Positions 25,288 to 35,033 are shown, counted from the first letter of the stretch. The stretch is DNA of 64,000 bases from Halanaerobacter jeridensis (GCF_016908315.1 NZ_JAFBDQ010000006.1:1-64000), one strand, 5' to 3'. Notes: generated from the letters alone by a model not told the origin. Numbers and translations: made by a program.

Positions 25288-26232
25288 ATGTTTAAGAAGA
25301 AAAGTTTAATTTTAAGTTTAGCATTTTTATTGGTTTTGACACTGTCAGTTAATGCTGGTGCTTTCTGGATTTTTGGAGATGATGATGGTCAAGAAAAGGA
25401 AAAGTTAACAGTTGGATTTGCTGTTTCGACACAGAATAACCCATTTTTCGTAGATATGAAAAAAGGAGCAGAGAAGAGAGCTGAAGAAATGGGTGTCGAA
25501 TTGATGGTAGCTGATGCACAAAATGATGCTGCTAAACAGTTGAATAGTATTCAAGACTTATTAGTAAAACAGATTGATGTATTAGTTATTAATCCAGTGA
25601 ATGGCGATGCAATTGCTCCAGCAGTGAAATCTGCTAATGATCAAGGTGTTCCTGTGATTACTGTAGATAGATCAGCAAGTGATGGCAAAGTAGTAACTCA
25701 TATTGCTTCTGATAATGTCAAAGGTGGAGAAATGGCCGCTGAATATATGGCTAAACAACTAGGTGAAGAGGGCAAAGTTGTAGAATTGGCAGGTATTCCT
25801 GGAACTTCTGCTGCTCGAGATAGAGGTGAAGGATTCAACAATGGAATTGAGCAATATGATGAAATTAGTGTTATTGCTCGTCAGCCAGCTGGTTTTGATA
25901 GAGCTAAAGGTATGACAGTTATGGAAAATATCCTACAAGCTCATCAAGAAATTGATGCTGTGTTTGCCCATAATGATTCTATGGCCTTAGGAGCAGTAGA
26001 AGCACTTAAATCTGCTGGCCGCTTAGATAGTACACTGGTAGTTGGTTTTGATGCGATAGATGATGCTTTAACTGCAATTAAAGATGGTGAAATGAATGCT
26101 ACTATCGCTCAACAACCTTCTTTAATGGGGGAAATGGCAATTGAAAAAGCACAAACGATTGCTAATGATAAAGATTTAAAGGACTATTATCCAGCTAAAT
26201 TGAAATTAATTACTAAGGATAATGTACAATAA
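25288..26232 (+). CDS. rbsB: Periplasmic ribose-binding protein
   Basis: 314 residues. A Sec signal peptide (KKSLILSLAFLLVLTLSVNAGA) precedes a type I periplasmic-binding fold (VGFAVSTQNNPFFVDMKKGAE; FAHNDSMALGAVEALK; VVGFDAIDDA). There is no Cys at the end of the signal peptide, so it is not a lipoprotein. In a monoderm Firmicute it would be lost to the medium; in a diderm it stays in a periplasm. ATG 25288 follows AAGGGGG. Confidence 0.92.
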   Translation: MFKKKSLILSLAFLLVLTLSVNAGAFWIFGDDDGQEKEKLTVGFAVSTQNNPFFVDMKKGAEKRAEEMGVELMVADAQNDAAKQLNSIQDLLVKQIDVLVINPVNGDAIAPAVKSANDQGVPVITVDRSASDGKVVTHIASDNVKGGEMAAEYMAKQLGEEGKVVELAGIPGTSAARDRGEGFNNGIEQYDEISVIARQPAGFDRAKGMTVMENILQAHQEIDAVFAHNDSMALGAVEALKSAGRLDSTLVVGFDAIDDALTAIKDGEMNATIAQQPSLMGEMAIEKAQTIANDKDLKDYYPAKLKLITKDNVQ

Positions 26233-26243
26233 AACTATAATCT

Positions 26244-26272
26244 ATCAGCAGGTCAAAATTTGACCTGCTGAT
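26244..26272 (+). other. Hairpin between rbsB and tal
   Basis: Perfect 14-bp arms ATCAGCAGGTCAAA/TTTGACCTGCTGAT around a single A. No T-run follows, so it is more likely an mRNA-stabilising or partial-termination stem than a full terminator. Confidence 0.7.
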
Positions 26273-26295
26273 GAATATTCTCAAGGAGGCTAAAT

Positions 26296-26943
26296 ATGAA
26301 GTTTTTTCTTGATACGGCAAATTTAGAAGAAATTAAAGAAGCAGCTAGTTTAGGTGTAATTGATGGAGTGACGACAAATCCTAGTTTAGTAGCTAAAGAA
26401 GGAGACGTTGACTTTCATACTAGAATCCAAGAAATTTGTGAATTAGTTGAAGGACCAGTGAGTGCAGAAGTAATTAGCTTAGAAGCAGAAGGAATGATTG
26501 AAGAAGCAAGAGAATTAGCGGATTTAGCTCCAAATGTAGCAGTTAAAATTCCGATGACAGAAGAAGGTCTAAAAGCTGTTAAAGTTTTAGAAGAAGATGG
26601 TATTAAAACAAATGTAACATTAGTTTTTTCAGCTAATCAAGCTCTTTTAGCAGCTAAAGCAGGAGCAACTTTCATTAGTCCTTTTGTGGGACGCTTAGAT
26701 GATAGAGCTCATGACGGTATGAAATTAATTGAAGAGATTAATACAATCCTTAATAATTATGGTCTAGATAGTGAAATTATAACTGCTAGTATTAGAAGCC
26801 CACGTCATGTTAAAGAAGCAGCTTTAGTAGGAGCAGATATTGCTACTATTCCGTTTGAAGTAATCGGAAAAATGTCTCAGCATCCACTAACTGATATTGG
26901 AATTGAAAGATTCTTAAATGATTGGAAAGAAACCCAAGAATAA
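26296..26943 (+). CDS. tal: Transaldolase (TalC/MipB type)
   Basis: 215 residues, the short transaldolase form. [16 protein letters not shown] and [14 protein letters not shown] are the family start; the Schiff-base Lys is in [14 protein letters not shown]. It links ribose-derived pentose phosphates to fructose-6-phosphate and glyceraldehyde-3-phosphate. Last gene of the ribose operon, which explains its place here. A bidirectional terminator follows. Fructose-6-phosphate aldolase activity cannot be excluded. Confidence 0.88.
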   Translation: MKFFLDTANLEEIKEAASLGVIDGVTTNPSLVAKEGDVDFHTRIQEICELVEGPVSAEVISLEAEGMIEEARELADLAPNVAVKIPMTEEGLKAVKVLEEDGIKTNVTLVFSANQALLAAKAGATFISPFVGRLDDRAHDGMKLIEEINTILNNYGLDSEIITASIRSPRHVKEAALVGADIATIPFEVIGKMSQHPLTDIGIERFLNDWKETQE

Positions 26944-26956
26944 AATTAAGCAGAAT

Positions 26957-26993
26957 AAAACAGCCTCCTTAATCTCTGAGAGGCTGTTTTATT
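26957..26993. terminator. Bidirectional terminator between tal and cfa
   Basis: Stem AAAACAGCCTC/GAGGCTGTTTT (26957-26967, 26980-26990). A- and T-runs on the two sides serve both converging genes. Confidence 0.85.
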
Positions 26994-27008
26994 TAGTGCT
27001 AAATAAAG

Positions 27009-28196
27009 TTAATTGTGAATATGTTGATTAGTTAAATTAATCTGATTATTGACTCCCTTAGTAAATAGAAACTGGTGTAAAGTCAGTCCACCTACCCAAA
27101 AGTTAGCAGCACAACTGCGCAGGAATAAATTCCACATGCGAACGAATTCTTGGTCAAACATTGCTTCAACTTGCCTAATTTCACGGCAGAAATTGCGATG
27201 CCACTTTTCTAAAGTTAAGGCATAATGGCGTCTCAAATTTTCTGCATGCAATAAATTAAAATTATATTCAGGTAACAAAGAAACTATTTGCTTAACAGCA
27301 GGAATATAGCCGCCGGGGAAAATATATTTTTTGATCCAAGAGTTAGTTGGCCCTTCTTCCCAAGTAGTAATAGTATGTAATAGTGACAGCCCGCCTGGCT
27401 TTAGTAGCTGATTAACTTTTTTCATATAAACAGGATAATTCTCTTTGCCTAAATGTTCAAACATACCGACACTAACTATTTTATCAAATTTATAGTTTTG
27501 TGGGCTCAGGTTTTGAAAATCTATTAATTTAACTGTTACTTGTTTTTGTAAATTCAATTTTTTAATACGTTGGCTAGTTTTTTGATATTGTTCTTCACTT
27601 AAAGTAATTCCTAAAGCATTTACATTATATTCTTGAGCAGCTTTAATAATCAAGCCTCCCCAGCCGCAGCCGATATCTAATAACTTTTCTCCTGGCTGCA
27701 GTTGCATTTTCTTTAAAATATGATCAATCTTTTGCAGTTGAGCTTGGTAAAGAGAATCAGTAGGTGATTTAAAGTACGCACAAGAATAATTCATACTTTG
27801 ATCAAGCCAGAGGGAAAAGAAATCATTCCCGATATCATAATGATGTTGGACTTCTGTTTGGGGTTGATAGCCGAATAGTTTATTATTAAGTCTAGTCAAT
27901 CCTGCTGATGATTTCTTAATTAAGTTAGTTAGGGGTAGATGATTATTAGCTTGATTAATTATTTTAATAAGTTCTTGAAAATTGCCTTTGATCTTAATCT
28001 TGCCAGCCATGTAAGCTTCTCCTAAAGTCAAGATAGGATTATTTAAAAGACTAGACCACGGGACAGGATTCTTAATAATGATCTTTACTTTATAAGGTGC
28101 AGTACCTTGAGTTACTACTTCTCCATCCCAAAATTCCACTTGATAATTAGCATTATCAATTTTTTCAAATAAAGAAATTAAAAATTTTTCTTGCAT
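27009..28196 (-). CDS. cfa: Cyclopropane-fatty-acyl-phospholipid synthase
   Basis: 395 residues from ATG 28196, chosen because AGGAGGGG lies just upstream. The SAM-binding loop is LDIGCGWGGLIIKAA, preceded by HHYDIGNDFFSLWLDQSMNYSCAYF, a family hallmark. It methylenates double bonds of membrane phospholipid acyl chains, an adaptation to salt, acid or stationary-phase stress. No neighbour obviously belongs to its pathway. Confidence 0.9.
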   Translation of the reverse strand: MQEKFLISLFEKIDNANYQVEFWDGEVVTQGTAPYKVKIIIKNPVPWSSLLNNPILTLGEAYMAGKIKIKGNFQELIKIINQANNHLPLTNLIKKSSAGLTRLNNKLFGYQPQTEVQHHYDIGNDFFSLWLDQSMNYSCAYFKSPTDSLYQAQLQKIDHILKKMQLQPGEKLLDIGCGWGGLIIKAAQEYNVNALGITLSEEQYQKTSQRIKKLNLQKQVTVKLIDFQNLSPQNYKFDKIVSVGMFEHLGKENYPVYMKKVNQLLKPGGLSLLHTITTWEEGPTNSWIKKYIFPGGYIPAVKQIVSLLPEYNFNLLHAENLRRHYALTLEKWHRNFCREIRQVEAMFDQEFVRMWNLFLRSCAANFWVGGLTLHQFLFTKGVNNQINLTNQHIHN

Positions 28197-28251
28197 CCTA
28201 CCCCTCCTCATTTGAAGAAATTAATTTTAATTCTAAGACAGGTAGATCAGT

Positions 28252-28740
28252 TTAAAACCGAAGTCCAGAAGTAATCATAAATCCTTCATTAGCTAAGGGT
28301 ACTAATTCTACTACTAAGTGCTTATAATTAAATCCAACTGTAGGTAGTACAGCTGGGAAAGTGCCTAATTGATTAATAAAACCACCGTATTTACCGTTTT
28401 CATCATCATAACCATGCACAATTCCATATGTAAACTTCCAGCGTAATCTAAAGTCATGTTTTTGATAGATAGGATATGTTTTCCCTCCATAAACATACCA
28501 TGATGATTGATAAAATGAATTTTCAAATGAAGCAATACCATAAAGTTTAGAGTCGTCTCTGTGATACTCAAGGACTACTAAACGGGGGTCTTCATTGTAA
28601 AACTTGCTTTCCCAATGATGAGTAATAATATCAGTTTGAAAAGAGAAATTGCCGTATTGATTTACATTAGAATCTTGCGCATATGATATCTGAGTAAATA
28701 ATATTACTAATAGTAAAAATAAGAATGTTTTTAACTTCAT
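28252..28740 (-). CDS. Putative small outer-membrane beta-barrel protein
   Basis: 162 residues. A clear signal peptide (KLKTFLFLLLVILFTQISYA) ends in a YAQ/D cleavage site. The mature part alternates aromatic and polar residues (SFYQSSWYVYGGKTYPIY, RLRWKFTYGIVHGY) and the last residue is Phe (TSGLRF), the usual BAM recognition end. It resembles small proteobacterial outer-membrane proteins I cannot name with certainty. If correct it supports a diderm envelope. Confidence 0.55.
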   Translation of the reverse strand: MKLKTFLFLLLVILFTQISYAQDSNVNQYGNFSFQTDIITHHWESKFYNEDPRLVVLEYHRDDSKLYGIASFENSFYQSSWYVYGGKTYPIYQKHDFRLRWKFTYGIVHGYDDENGKYGGFINQLGTFPAVLPTVGFNYKHLVVELVPLANEGFMITSGLRF

Positions 28741-28835
28741 GAAATAGTTGCTCCTTTATTTAATTTCTTTAATGTTTCTATATTATATGTTATTGACAAA
28801 TAGTTGAAATTCCTCTATTAAAATTAAAATGAGAA

Positions 28836-29609
28836 CTACCTACTTTGCTGCTCAAGATAAGAGTTTATCTTAGAATAAATTTCTTTAGTGGCAGGAGTTT
28901 TGGGTAAAGTATCATATAAACGATCTATATACTCTTTTTCTTTAATGATAGTAAAACTAGGGCCAAAATTAATATCAAAGACCCAGCCCATTTGCAGTAA
29001 TTTAAAATCACTGATAGTTTCTAAATCTTCATATTTAACTACTTCTTCAGCCATGATTTGTTGATAGACTGCATCAGATATTTTTTCTGCTGTAGATAAT
29101 CCTAAATTGACGGTATTATTATCTGACTGATTAGTGTATTCCTTCAGTACTACCCGCCAGATATCCAATTTATCAGCATCACGAATTAATTTAGTATATA
29201 ACAAACATTCTTCACTTTCATTCTCGGGCAGATATGGTTTGTTGTGATATTGAATTGCTTTTAAGATTAATTCTCTGTTTATAGGATCAACTGTGGCTAA
29301 AAGATCATTATCTTTGATGACGCTAACGCCTAATTGGGCATGGTCTTCAGATTTGGCGTCAGCAAAAGTTTTATATTCTTGATATTGTTTAAAACGCCCA
29401 ATATCGTGTAATAATGCAATTGTTTGAGCAATATAGGCTTCTTTTCCTTCTAACATATCATCTATAATTTTTTTCATTTTGTTACAAACTTGATAGCTAT
29501 GTTGGTATTTTAAATCAATATTTTGCTGTTCTTCTGGGTCAGATAAAGAAAATTGACTAACATAATTATCGAATTGCTCTTGAATATTAAATAATAATTG
29601 CTGATTCAT
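28836..29609 (-). CDS. HD-domain phosphohydrolase
   Basis: 257 residues. The HD signature is ALLHDIGRFKQYQEY, with an upstream metal His (KYQHSYQVCNKMKK) and a downstream Asp (IRDADKLDIWRV). Likely a metal-dependent phosphohydrolase on a nucleotide; the substrate is unknown. Monocistronic and divergent from the dehydrogenase gene. Confidence 0.78.
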   Translation of the reverse strand: MNQQLLFNIQEQFDNYVSQFSLSDPEEQQNIDLKYQHSYQVCNKMKKIIDDMLEGKEAYIAQTIALLHDIGRFKQYQEYKTFADAKSEDHAQLGVSVIKDNDLLATVDPINRELILKAIQYHNKPYLPENESEECLLYTKLIRDADKLDIWRVVLKEYTNQSDNNTVNLGLSTAEKISDAVYQQIMAEEVVKYEDLETISDFKLLQMGWVFDINFGPSFTIIKEKEYIDRLYDTLPKTPATKEIYSKINSYLEQQSR

Positions 29610-29790
29610 TGTTATGAACTCCTCCTTATAGTCTTCTAATTATAATTTTATCGAGTATTGCCTAGTTATTCAATAATAAACTTAAAATTGCAAAAGATGG
29701 ATTAAAAGAAGGTTAAATTAAAGTGATATTTAATATATAATATAGGACAATAAAATACATAAAACATCAATTCTTTTGGGGGGATAATTT

Positions 29791-30744
29791 GTGAAAATTG
29801 TAATTTTAGAACCTTTATCTGTAACTAATGTAGTAATTGAAGATTTAGCGTCAGAACTAAAAGAAAAAGGACATGAGTTAGTTATTTATGATAATCGTCC
29901 GCAAGAAGATGAAGAGATTATTAAGCGGATTGGAGATGCCGAAATAGCAGTAATTACGAATTTGGCCTTATCAGAAGAAGTAATTACTGCTTGTCCGCAG
30001 CTGGAATTGATTTCTGTAGCCTTTACAGGAGTAGATCATGTTGATTTAGAGGCCTGTCGGCAACAAGATATTACAGTTTGTAATGCGCCAGGGTATTCTA
30101 CTCATGCAGTAGCAGAATTGGCAATGGGGTTAATGATTACTGTGATGCGCAATATAGTTGCTGGCGATGCTGCTACTAGACATGAGAAGACTAGGGCAGG
30201 ATTGATTGGCCCTGAATTACACGGCAAGACATTAGGAATTATTGGTACTGGTAGTATTGGATTAAGAGTTGCCGAGTTAGGGTCTGCTTTTGGTTGTAAA
30301 TTGCTAGGTTATAATCGCAGTCAAAAGAAAAGAGCTAAAGAATTAGGAGTTGAATATGTCGATCTTGAAACTTTAATGAGTAAGAGTGATATAGTTAGTT
30401 TGCACCTCCCCCATACAGAAGAAACTGAAGGATTGATTGATGCAGAGAAAATAGATTTAATGCAGGAGTCGAGTATTTTCATTAATACAGCCCGTGGGCC
30501 AATTGTCGATAATGCTGCTTTAGCTAATGCTTTGCAGCAAGGTCAGATTGCTGGAGCAGGAGTTGATGTTTTTGAAATGGAGCCGCCGATCCCTAAAGAC
30601 CATCCCTTAGTTAATACTTCCAATGCAGTTTTAACTCCTCATGTTGCATTTGCTACTCCAGAAGCATTTCAGCGTAGAGCTAAGACAGTTTTTGCTAACA
30701 TTAAAGCGTGGTTAAATAATAAATCTCAAAATGTAGTCTTTTAA
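29791..30744 (+). CDS. D-isomer-specific 2-hydroxyacid dehydrogenase
   Basis: 317 residues. The NAD-binding loop is LGIIGTGSIGLRVAELGS. The catalytic regions are FINTARGPIVDNAALANAL and AGVDVFEMEPP, with His in LTPHVAFATPEA. It resembles phosphoglycerate, glycerate or hydroxypyruvate dehydrogenases but lacks the C-terminal ACT domain of long SerA. GTG 29791 follows GGGGGGAT. Alone between its own promoter region and terminator. Confidence 0.82.
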   Translation: MKIVILEPLSVTNVVIEDLASELKEKGHELVIYDNRPQEDEEIIKRIGDAEIAVITNLALSEEVITACPQLELISVAFTGVDHVDLEACRQQDITVCNAPGYSTHAVAELAMGLMITVMRNIVAGDAATRHEKTRAGLIGPELHGKTLGIIGTGSIGLRVAELGSAFGCKLLGYNRSQKKRAKELGVEYVDLETLMSKSDIVSLHLPHTEETEGLIDAEKIDLMQESSIFINTARGPIVDNAALANALQQGQIAGAGVDVFEMEPPIPKDHPLVNTSNAVLTPHVAFATPEAFQRRAKTVFANIKAWLNNKSQNVVF

Positions 30745-30751
30745 CTGATAG

Positions 30752-30780
30752 CAGGCAGGTAAGTCCTGCCTGTTTAATTT
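30752..30780 (+). terminator. Terminator after the 2-hydroxyacid dehydrogenase
   Basis: Stem CAGGCAGG/CCTGCCTG with a T-rich tail. Confidence 0.8.
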
Positions 30781-30811
30781 AAATTTCTAGTAAAATTTAG
30801 GGGGAGAATTA

Positions 30812-32797
30812 ATGAAATCGTGGGCAGCAAAATATTTTTCTAATAAATATATAGTGGGGAACTTAGTTGCGTTATTGGTGATTACTTATTTAGGATTAAA
30901 AAATTATCTATTATTTCATGCTTTGGTTGAACTATTTAGTATTATTATTGCTTATAATATGTTTATTATAGTTATTAATACGCAGGATATTTCCCAAAAT
31001 AATTATCTGATGTTTTTAGGAGTAGCTTATGTTTTTGTAGGTGGTTTTGATTTGCTGCATACCTTAGCTTATAAAGGAATGGGAGTTTTTCCTCACTATG
31101 GTGCTAATTTGCCAACTCAATTATGGATTATTGCTAGATTCATTGAAGCTCTATCATTACTATTAGCTTTTAAATTCATTAGTGGTAAATTAAAAATAAA
31201 GAAATTAATTTATAGTTATTCTTCTCTAACAGTAATTTTGCTTTCTAGTATATTTTATTGGGATATCTTTCCTGCTTGTTTTAGAGTAGGGGTAGGATTA
31301 ACTCCCTTTAAAAAGATTAGCGAATATTTAATAGTGACTATTTTAGTAATTGCAATGGTTTTAATTTATCAACGGCGAGAAAAATTAAGTCCTAAATCAT
31401 ATCTTTGGATGAAATGGGCGATTATAACAACGATTTTAGCTGAACTATCTTTTACCTTATATGCTGATGTATATGGATTATTAAATATGTTAGGACATAT
31501 TTTTAAATTAATTTCATTTTATTTAATTTATAAAGCAATTATTGAAATTAGTTTGAAAAGTCCTTATACTTCATTATTTAAAGAATTAACGGCTACTAAT
31601 CAACAATTAAAAGCCGAAAGGGATAAATTAAATAAATATTTTGATGTTTCAGGAGTTATGATTATAAATATTAATGGGAAAGGTAAAATTGCAGAAGTTA
31701 ATAAAAAGGCGTGTCAAGTTTTAGGTTATAGTGAAGAAGAATTATTAGGTCAGTCCTGGACTAATTTTGTAAATGAGAAAGAAGAAGAAAAAACAATAAG
31801 AGTTTTTGCTGATACTCCTAATGGACAGTCTAGTGTATTACATTATGGTCAAAATGAAATTATCACCAAAAGCGGAGCACGGAGAAAAATTTTGTGGACA
31901 AGCAATATTTCAAAGGATGCACAGGGGAATATTAAAAGAGTTTTAAGTTCGGGGCTTGATATTACTGACTATGAACTATTAAAAAAGGAATTAGAATATA
32001 ATAAATTGCAGGTAGAATTTTTTGCTAATTTATCTCATGAACTAAAAACACCCTTGAATTTAATTTTTTCTGCTCTGCAGGTCTCTGACTTATATCAGGA
32101 AAACAATTTATCGGAAGCAGAATATCAAGATTTACAGGGCTATACGGAAATTATCAAGCAGAATAGTCAAAGGTTATTAAGATTAGTTAATAATTTAATA
32201 GATATTACAAAAATAGATACTAATTCTTTTAATTTAGACTTGAAAAATGTTGAGATAGTAGAAGTAACGCGGGAGATAACGAATTCAGTTAAAAGTTATA
32301 TTGAAAGTCAAAATAAAAGTTTAAAATTTGAAACGGAAGTTGCGAATAAAATTATTGCTTGTGACCCTTTTAATCTAGAGCGGATATTATTGAATTTACT
32401 CTCTAATGCACTTAAGTTTACTGAAGAAGATGATGAAATAAGAGTTAAAATTTCAGAAACGGAAAATATGATTGTAATTGCAGTTAGAGATACTGGCTTA
32501 GGAATTCCGCAAGAAAAGAAAGATCTAATTTTTCAACGTTTTAGACAGATTGATAAATCCCTTAATCGCAATGCTGAAGGAAGTGGGATTGGGCTCACAA
32601 TTGTAAAATTACTGGTTGATTTACATGATGGAGTGATAGAAGTAGATAGTAATTATGGTGAGTTTACAGAATTTAAGGTTAAACTGCCTAAGAAACAATT
32701 AAAGAATCAGTCGCAAAAAAATATTAATTATCAAGTAGATAGCTCTAGTGTACTTGACAGAGTAGAAGTAGAATTTTCTGATTTGTATGATCTATAA
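30812..32797 (+). CDS. MASE3-PAS sensor histidine kinase
   Basis: 661 residues. The N-terminal ~240 form about seven membrane helices of MASE3 type (YVFVGGFDLLHTLAYKGMGVFP). A PAS domain lies at ~285-380, the HisKA box FFANLSHELKTPLN has the phospho-accepting His, and the HATPase has N (NLLSNALKFT), G1 (DTGLGIPQEKK) and G2 (GSGIGLTIVK) boxes. No response regulator is adjacent, so the partner is encoded elsewhere. The signal is unknown. Confidence 0.86.
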   Translation: MKSWAAKYFSNKYIVGNLVALLVITYLGLKNYLLFHALVELFSIIIAYNMFIIVINTQDISQNNYLMFLGVAYVFVGGFDLLHTLAYKGMGVFPHYGANLPTQLWIIARFIEALSLLLAFKFISGKLKIKKLIYSYSSLTVILLSSIFYWDIFPACFRVGVGLTPFKKISEYLIVTILVIAMVLIYQRREKLSPKSYLWMKWAIITTILAELSFTLYADVYGLLNMLGHIFKLISFYLIYKAIIEISLKSPYTSLFKELTATNQQLKAERDKLNKYFDVSGVMIININGKGKIAEVNKKACQVLGYSEEELLGQSWTNFVNEKEEEKTIRVFADTPNGQSSVLHYGQNEIITKSGARRKILWTSNISKDAQGNIKRVLSSGLDITDYELLKKELEYNKLQVEFFANLSHELKTPLNLIFSALQVSDLYQENNLSEAEYQDLQGYTEIIKQNSQRLLRLVNNLIDITKIDTNSFNLDLKNVEIVEVTREITNSVKSYIESQNKSLKFETEVANKIIACDPFNLERILLNLLSNALKFTEEDDEIRVKISETENMIVIAVRDTGLGIPQEKKDLIFQRFRQIDKSLNRNAEGSGIGLTIVKLLVDLHDGVIEVDSNYGEFTEFKVKLPKKQLKNQSQKNINYQVDSSSVLDRVEVEFSDLYDL

Positions 32798-32862
32798 TCT
32801 TACTCCTGCATATAATATAAATGATATTAATTTTGAGAGATCATTCAAAAGGAGCGGAAGAG

Positions 32863-33747
32863 ATGGTTTCAATTATAGGACATCACTTGATTAATAAGGA
32901 AGAAGGCTATCAAATCTTATTGTATTTAGACCCTCAGTTAATAGAGGTGGCAGATGAATTTGATGAGTCTTTTCAAAACAAAGAAGATTTAAGACAGGTA
33001 GTCAATTCTTATGTTAAGAATAGGTTGCCAGATTTAAAAGTGACGGTGATTAGGGTAGTACTTGGTTCTTTAGTAATAGCTAGTATCCCACTACTTCCGG
33101 GAACAGAAATTAAAGACTTAGATTCTAGTCAGGAGTTAAATTTGAAAACTGAAGTTAAAGAAGTATTTGAAAATACGCCTCAAGAAATAGAAAAGGATTT
33201 GTTATTAGTTAATAAAAACAATAGTTTAGCTGATAATTATACTCCTTTAAATTTAATAGTACCAGAGGTGCCATTTATTTTTAAAGGATTTCATGAAAAG
33301 AAGTTGATGGCTGCTAAAGCAGCTACAGCTTTAGAAGAATTGTTTGCTGCAGCTAAAGCTAATAATATAGAACTATATGCTGTGTCAGGTTATCGTTCTT
33401 ATCAGCGGCAAGAGGTTATTTTTAAATCACAAGTAGAAAAACATGGATTGCTGCAGGCTAATCAAATTAGTGCTCGACCAGGAGAAAGTGAACATCAGAC
33501 TGGTTTAGCTATGGATGTAACGAGCCCTCAAGTGAAGTTTAAATTAGTACAGGAATTTGGTGTTACTAAAGAAGGTCAATGGTTGAAGGAACATGCTGCC
33601 GGTTTTGGTTTTATTATTCGCTATCCGGAAGGAAAAGATGCAGTGACAGGCTATCAGTATGAACCGTGGCATATTAGATATGTAGGTCAGGAGATAGCTC
33701 AAAAAATAGCAAGTCAGGATCTAACTCTAGAAGAATATTTAGCATAA
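32863..33747 (+). CDS. D-alanyl-D-alanine carboxypeptidase, M15B (VanY type), membrane-anchored
   Basis: 294 residues from ATG 32863, chosen because AAAAGGAG lies eight bases upstream; the in-frame ATG at 32821 has none. The C-terminal domain carries the M15 zinc site: SGYRSYQRQ, SEHQTGLAMDV (His and Asp) and EPWHIRY (His). It trims the terminal D-Ala of peptidoglycan stems. The first ~65 residues form an unrecognised domain, and the only hydrophobic helix is internal (VIRVVLGSLVIASIPLLPG). This would put that domain in the cytoplasm and the peptidase outside. Confidence 0.8.
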   Translation: MVSIIGHHLINKEEGYQILLYLDPQLIEVADEFDESFQNKEDLRQVVNSYVKNRLPDLKVTVIRVVLGSLVIASIPLLPGTEIKDLDSSQELNLKTEVKEVFENTPQEIEKDLLLVNKNNSLADNYTPLNLIVPEVPFIFKGFHEKKLMAAKAATALEELFAAAKANNIELYAVSGYRSYQRQEVIFKSQVEKHGLLQANQISARPGESEHQTGLAMDVTSPQVKFKLVQEFGVTKEGQWLKEHAAGFGFIIRYPEGKDAVTGYQYEPWHIRYVGQEIAQKIASQDLTLEEYLA

Positions 33748-33784
33748 AAGACCTGGACTAAGCTTTGGCCCAGGTCTTTTTTTA
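33746..33784. terminator. Bidirectional terminator
   Basis: Stem AAAAGACCTGG/CCAGGTCTTTT followed by more T; lies between converging genes. Confidence 0.85.
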
Positions 33785-33785
33785 A

Positions 33786-34046
33786 TTACTCTGAAAAACT
33801 AAGCTGCATTGTATCTACTTTGACCCGATGTACTTTTTCTAATTCAGCTTGTAATTCATCGATCTCTTCTTGAGAACCACAGAGAGTAAGTAAGATTAAT
33901 CCTTCTTCGGAACATTGATCTACTGATTCATGTAATCCCAATCTTGTTTCAATAATACAACCATTATCAGTTAAAATCTCTTGTACTTTAGGTGCTGCAT
34001 CGGTTCGTTTGTCGATTAAAACAGCCATAATTGTGGAACATTCCAT
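33786..34046 (-). CDS. TM1266-type iron-only hydrogenase system regulator-like protein
   Basis: 86 residues, ACT-like alpha/beta fold: MAVLIDKRTDAAPKVQEILTDNGCIIETRLGLHE matches the TM1266 family, often near [FeFe]-hydrogenase maturation genes. No hydrogenase gene is nearby, so the regulatory label is by family only. ATG 34046 follows GGGGGA. Confidence 0.68.
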   Translation of the reverse strand: MECSTIMAVLIDKRTDAAPKVQEILTDNGCIIETRLGLHESVDQCSEEGLILLTLCGSQEEIDELQAELEKVHRVKVDTMQLSFSE

Positions 34047-34187
34047 ATGAATTTCCCCCTTTTGAATAAAATTTTAATCTTTTTTTATAATTCTGGTAGC
34101 AATTAAAAATTCCTGCTTTATAATTATTATGGGAAGGAAAAAAATATTTTATGTAGAAAAAATAAATAACGCAATAAAAGCAAAGAG

Positions 34188-34332
34188 ATGGAGTTGATTT
34201 CTTTAATGGCCGTAGGAGAAAAAGCTGATGAAATTAATTCTGATTTATCTCCAGAAATGAAAAAAAAGAGAAAAGAAACGTCCACCTAGATTAGAATTGG
34301 AAGAATTTGTTCATCACAACTCTGTGGAATAA
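34188..34332 (+). pseudogene. Possible 47-residue protein broken in an A8 tract
   Basis: An ATG at 34188 opens a frame (MELISLMAVGEKADEINSD...) that stops at 34289. Reading the A8 run (34260-34267) as seven bases extends it through REKKRPPRLELEEFVHHNSVE to a TAA at 34332. The ribosome site is weak. Not a recognised family. The rest of the gap 34047-34360 shows nothing else. Confidence 0.3.
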
Positions 34333-34360
34333 TTAATATATTTACAAGGGAGCGAATATA

Positions 34361-34732
34361 ATGAAAATGATTGCCTTAATTGCTCATGATGAAAAGAAAG
34401 AAGATCTAATTGCTTTTGCTCAGCAACATCAAGAAATTTTAGCTAATTATCACTTAATTGCAACAGGAACTACTGGTAAGAGATTAAATGAAGAAACCGA
34501 GCTAGAAGTTGAACGTAAAGCATCTGGTCCTTTAGGCGGAGACCAACAGATCGGGGCTGAAATTGCTAGTGATAATTTAGAAGCAGTTATTTTCTTAAGA
34601 GATCCTTTAACTGCTCAACCTCATGAACCTGATGTTAGTGCTTTACTTAGAGTATGTGATGTGCACAATGTTGCTTTAGCGACTAACTTATCAACAGCTC
34701 ATCTAGTATTAAATGGCTTAAAAGTAAATTGA
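34361..34732 (+). CDS. mgsA: Methylglyoxal synthase
   Basis: 123 residues with the family sequence [25 protein letters not shown], and [15 protein letters not shown] carrying the catalytic Asp region. It converts dihydroxyacetone phosphate to methylglyoxal and phosphate, a glycolytic overflow route when phosphate is low. ATG 34361 follows AAGGGAG. Monocistronic. Confidence 0.92.
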   Translation: MKMIALIAHDEKKEDLIAFAQQHQEILANYHLIATGTTGKRLNEETELEVERKASGPLGGDQQIGAEIASDNLEAVIFLRDPLTAQPHEPDVSALLRVCDVHNVALATNLSTAHLVLNGLKVN

Positions 34733-34847
34733 CTAATTGATTAATTTGTGTTATTATAACAAAAGCTGTAGAGTTAAAAAGTAAATTGCATTACATATCT
34801 TTACAGCTGATTTATAGACATTTAAAAATTTTATGGAGGTGACGCAA

Positions 34848-35015
34848 ATGGCATATACAATTACTGATGAATGTATTTCTTGTGGACAGTGTGAACCTAC
34901 TTGTCCAGTAGACGCTATTGCTGAAGGAGATGCAAAGTACGATATTGATGCAGATACTTGTATTGATTGTGGTCAGTGTGCTTCTGCTTGTCCAGTTGAT
35001 GCTATTGAAGCGTAA
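34848..35015 (+). CDS. 2[4Fe-4S] ferredoxin
   Basis: 55 residues from ATG 34848; GGAGGTG just upstream is its ribosome site, so the ATG at 34833 is not used. Two CxxCxxCxxxCP motifs (CISCGQCEPTCP, CIDCGQCASACP) bind two [4Fe-4S] clusters. Typical clostridial ferredoxin carrying electrons for pyruvate oxidation and hydrogenases. Strong terminator follows. Confidence 0.94.
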   Translation: MAYTITDECISCGQCEPTCPVDAIAEGDAKYDIDADTCIDCGQCASACPVDAIEA

Positions 35016-35033
35016 GTAACATAGGCTAGTATT

